From Acridotheres tristis (Eukaryota > Chordata > Aves > Passeriformes > Sturnidae): a stretch of 64,000 nucleotides of DNA. The notes beneath the pieces are model-generated. The model saw only the letters and a list, made by a program, of their open reading frames with translations, was not told the DNA's origin and made no database searches. Below, in pieces: positions 63,908-64,000 of the stretch. Numbering within the stretch: position 1 is the first letter of the stretch; each line of letters begins with the position of its first letter. The stretch lies in assembly GCA_037013685.1 (NCBI GenBank), contig CM072884.1:3658001-3722000 (forward strand). The letters run 5' to 3'. A program made the translations under genes and the position numbers.

Positions 63908-64000
63908 GAGCTTCCATTCTAGTTGCCATTCTTCTGTGAATGTAGTCTTGTACTAATTCATGTTGGTTTGACTACGCTTGGGTTTGGTTGCTAACCCAAG

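Larger units (their letters stand above)
45183..64000 (+). other. EPHA6: Intron of the Eph receptor gene downstream of its 125-nt exon (partial, at least 18.8 kb)
   Basis: The next Eph exon should complete the second fibronectin III domain (about 163 nt in the family, ending in sequence leading to the membrane segment). I looked for it on the + strand and did not find it, so the intron runs past the window end. Contents are AT-rich unique-looking DNA, several homopolymers, a short direct repeat near 46.9 kb, a C-free G/T-rich tract at 55.7 kb, and two exon-like segments near 57.6 and 63.8 kb described separately. No clear CR1 copy was recognised in this part, so it looks poorer in repeats than the upstream intron. 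Confidence 0.75.

Noticed and set aside
1..64000. CRISPR arrays, operons, phage, riboswitches or other prokaryotic systems
   Set aside because: No regularly spaced repeats, gene clusters or bacterial gene structure are present; composition, splice signals and CR1 repeats show vertebrate nuclear DNA.
1..64000. Endogenous retrovirus or long LTR element
   Set aside because: No paired long terminal repeats, primer-binding site or recognisable gag/pol frames were seen; the only reverse-transcriptase-like sequence belongs to decayed CR1 fragments.

Overview
The window looks like 64 kb of bird nuclear DNA, most likely from a songbird or other passerine. It is AT-rich, CpG-poor and almost entirely intronic. 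Decayed CR1 LINE fragments are the main recognisable dispersed repeats. One element at about 4662-4800 has a tRNA-Ile-like head joined to a CR1-type tail, which is the architecture of the passerine SINE TguSINE1. No operon-like or prokaryotic gene structure is present. Most open frames are short, overlap on both strands and often begin at non-ATG codons, so I treat them as chance.

The one coding feature I can defend is a 125-nt internal exon at 45058-45182 on the + strand. It has a strong polypyrimidine tract, AG acceptor and GTAGGT donor. It encodes the start of the second fibronectin type III domain of an Eph receptor tyrosine kinase, and EPHA6 is the best paralogue match from memory. The exon enters in phase 1 and leaves in phase 0. 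The remaining sequence is two partial introns: at least 45 kb upstream and at least 18.8 kb downstream. Long introns are expected for EPHA6.

The upstream intron (1-45057) holds the SINE at 4662-4800, sense CR1 pieces at 10855-11100, 17470-17586 and 23041-23140, and antisense CR1 pieces at 15676-16022 and 31545-32055. It also has CpG- or GC-richer patches near 9130-9330 and 20800-21860, and small tandem duplications. The downstream intron (45183-64000) holds homopolymers, a 15-nt direct repeat, a C-free G/T-rich tract with quadruplex potential at 55683-55780, and two weak exon-like segments: 57566-57641 (possibly extending to 57847) and 63759-63806. The second is a CpG-dense, self-complementary 48-nt segment that could be a phase 0-0 cassette exon or an old transposon remnant.

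I found no convincing undescribed biological system. The observations most worth checking are the two exon-like segments, the SINE, and the CpG islets. All family assignments rest on sequence recognition without database searches.
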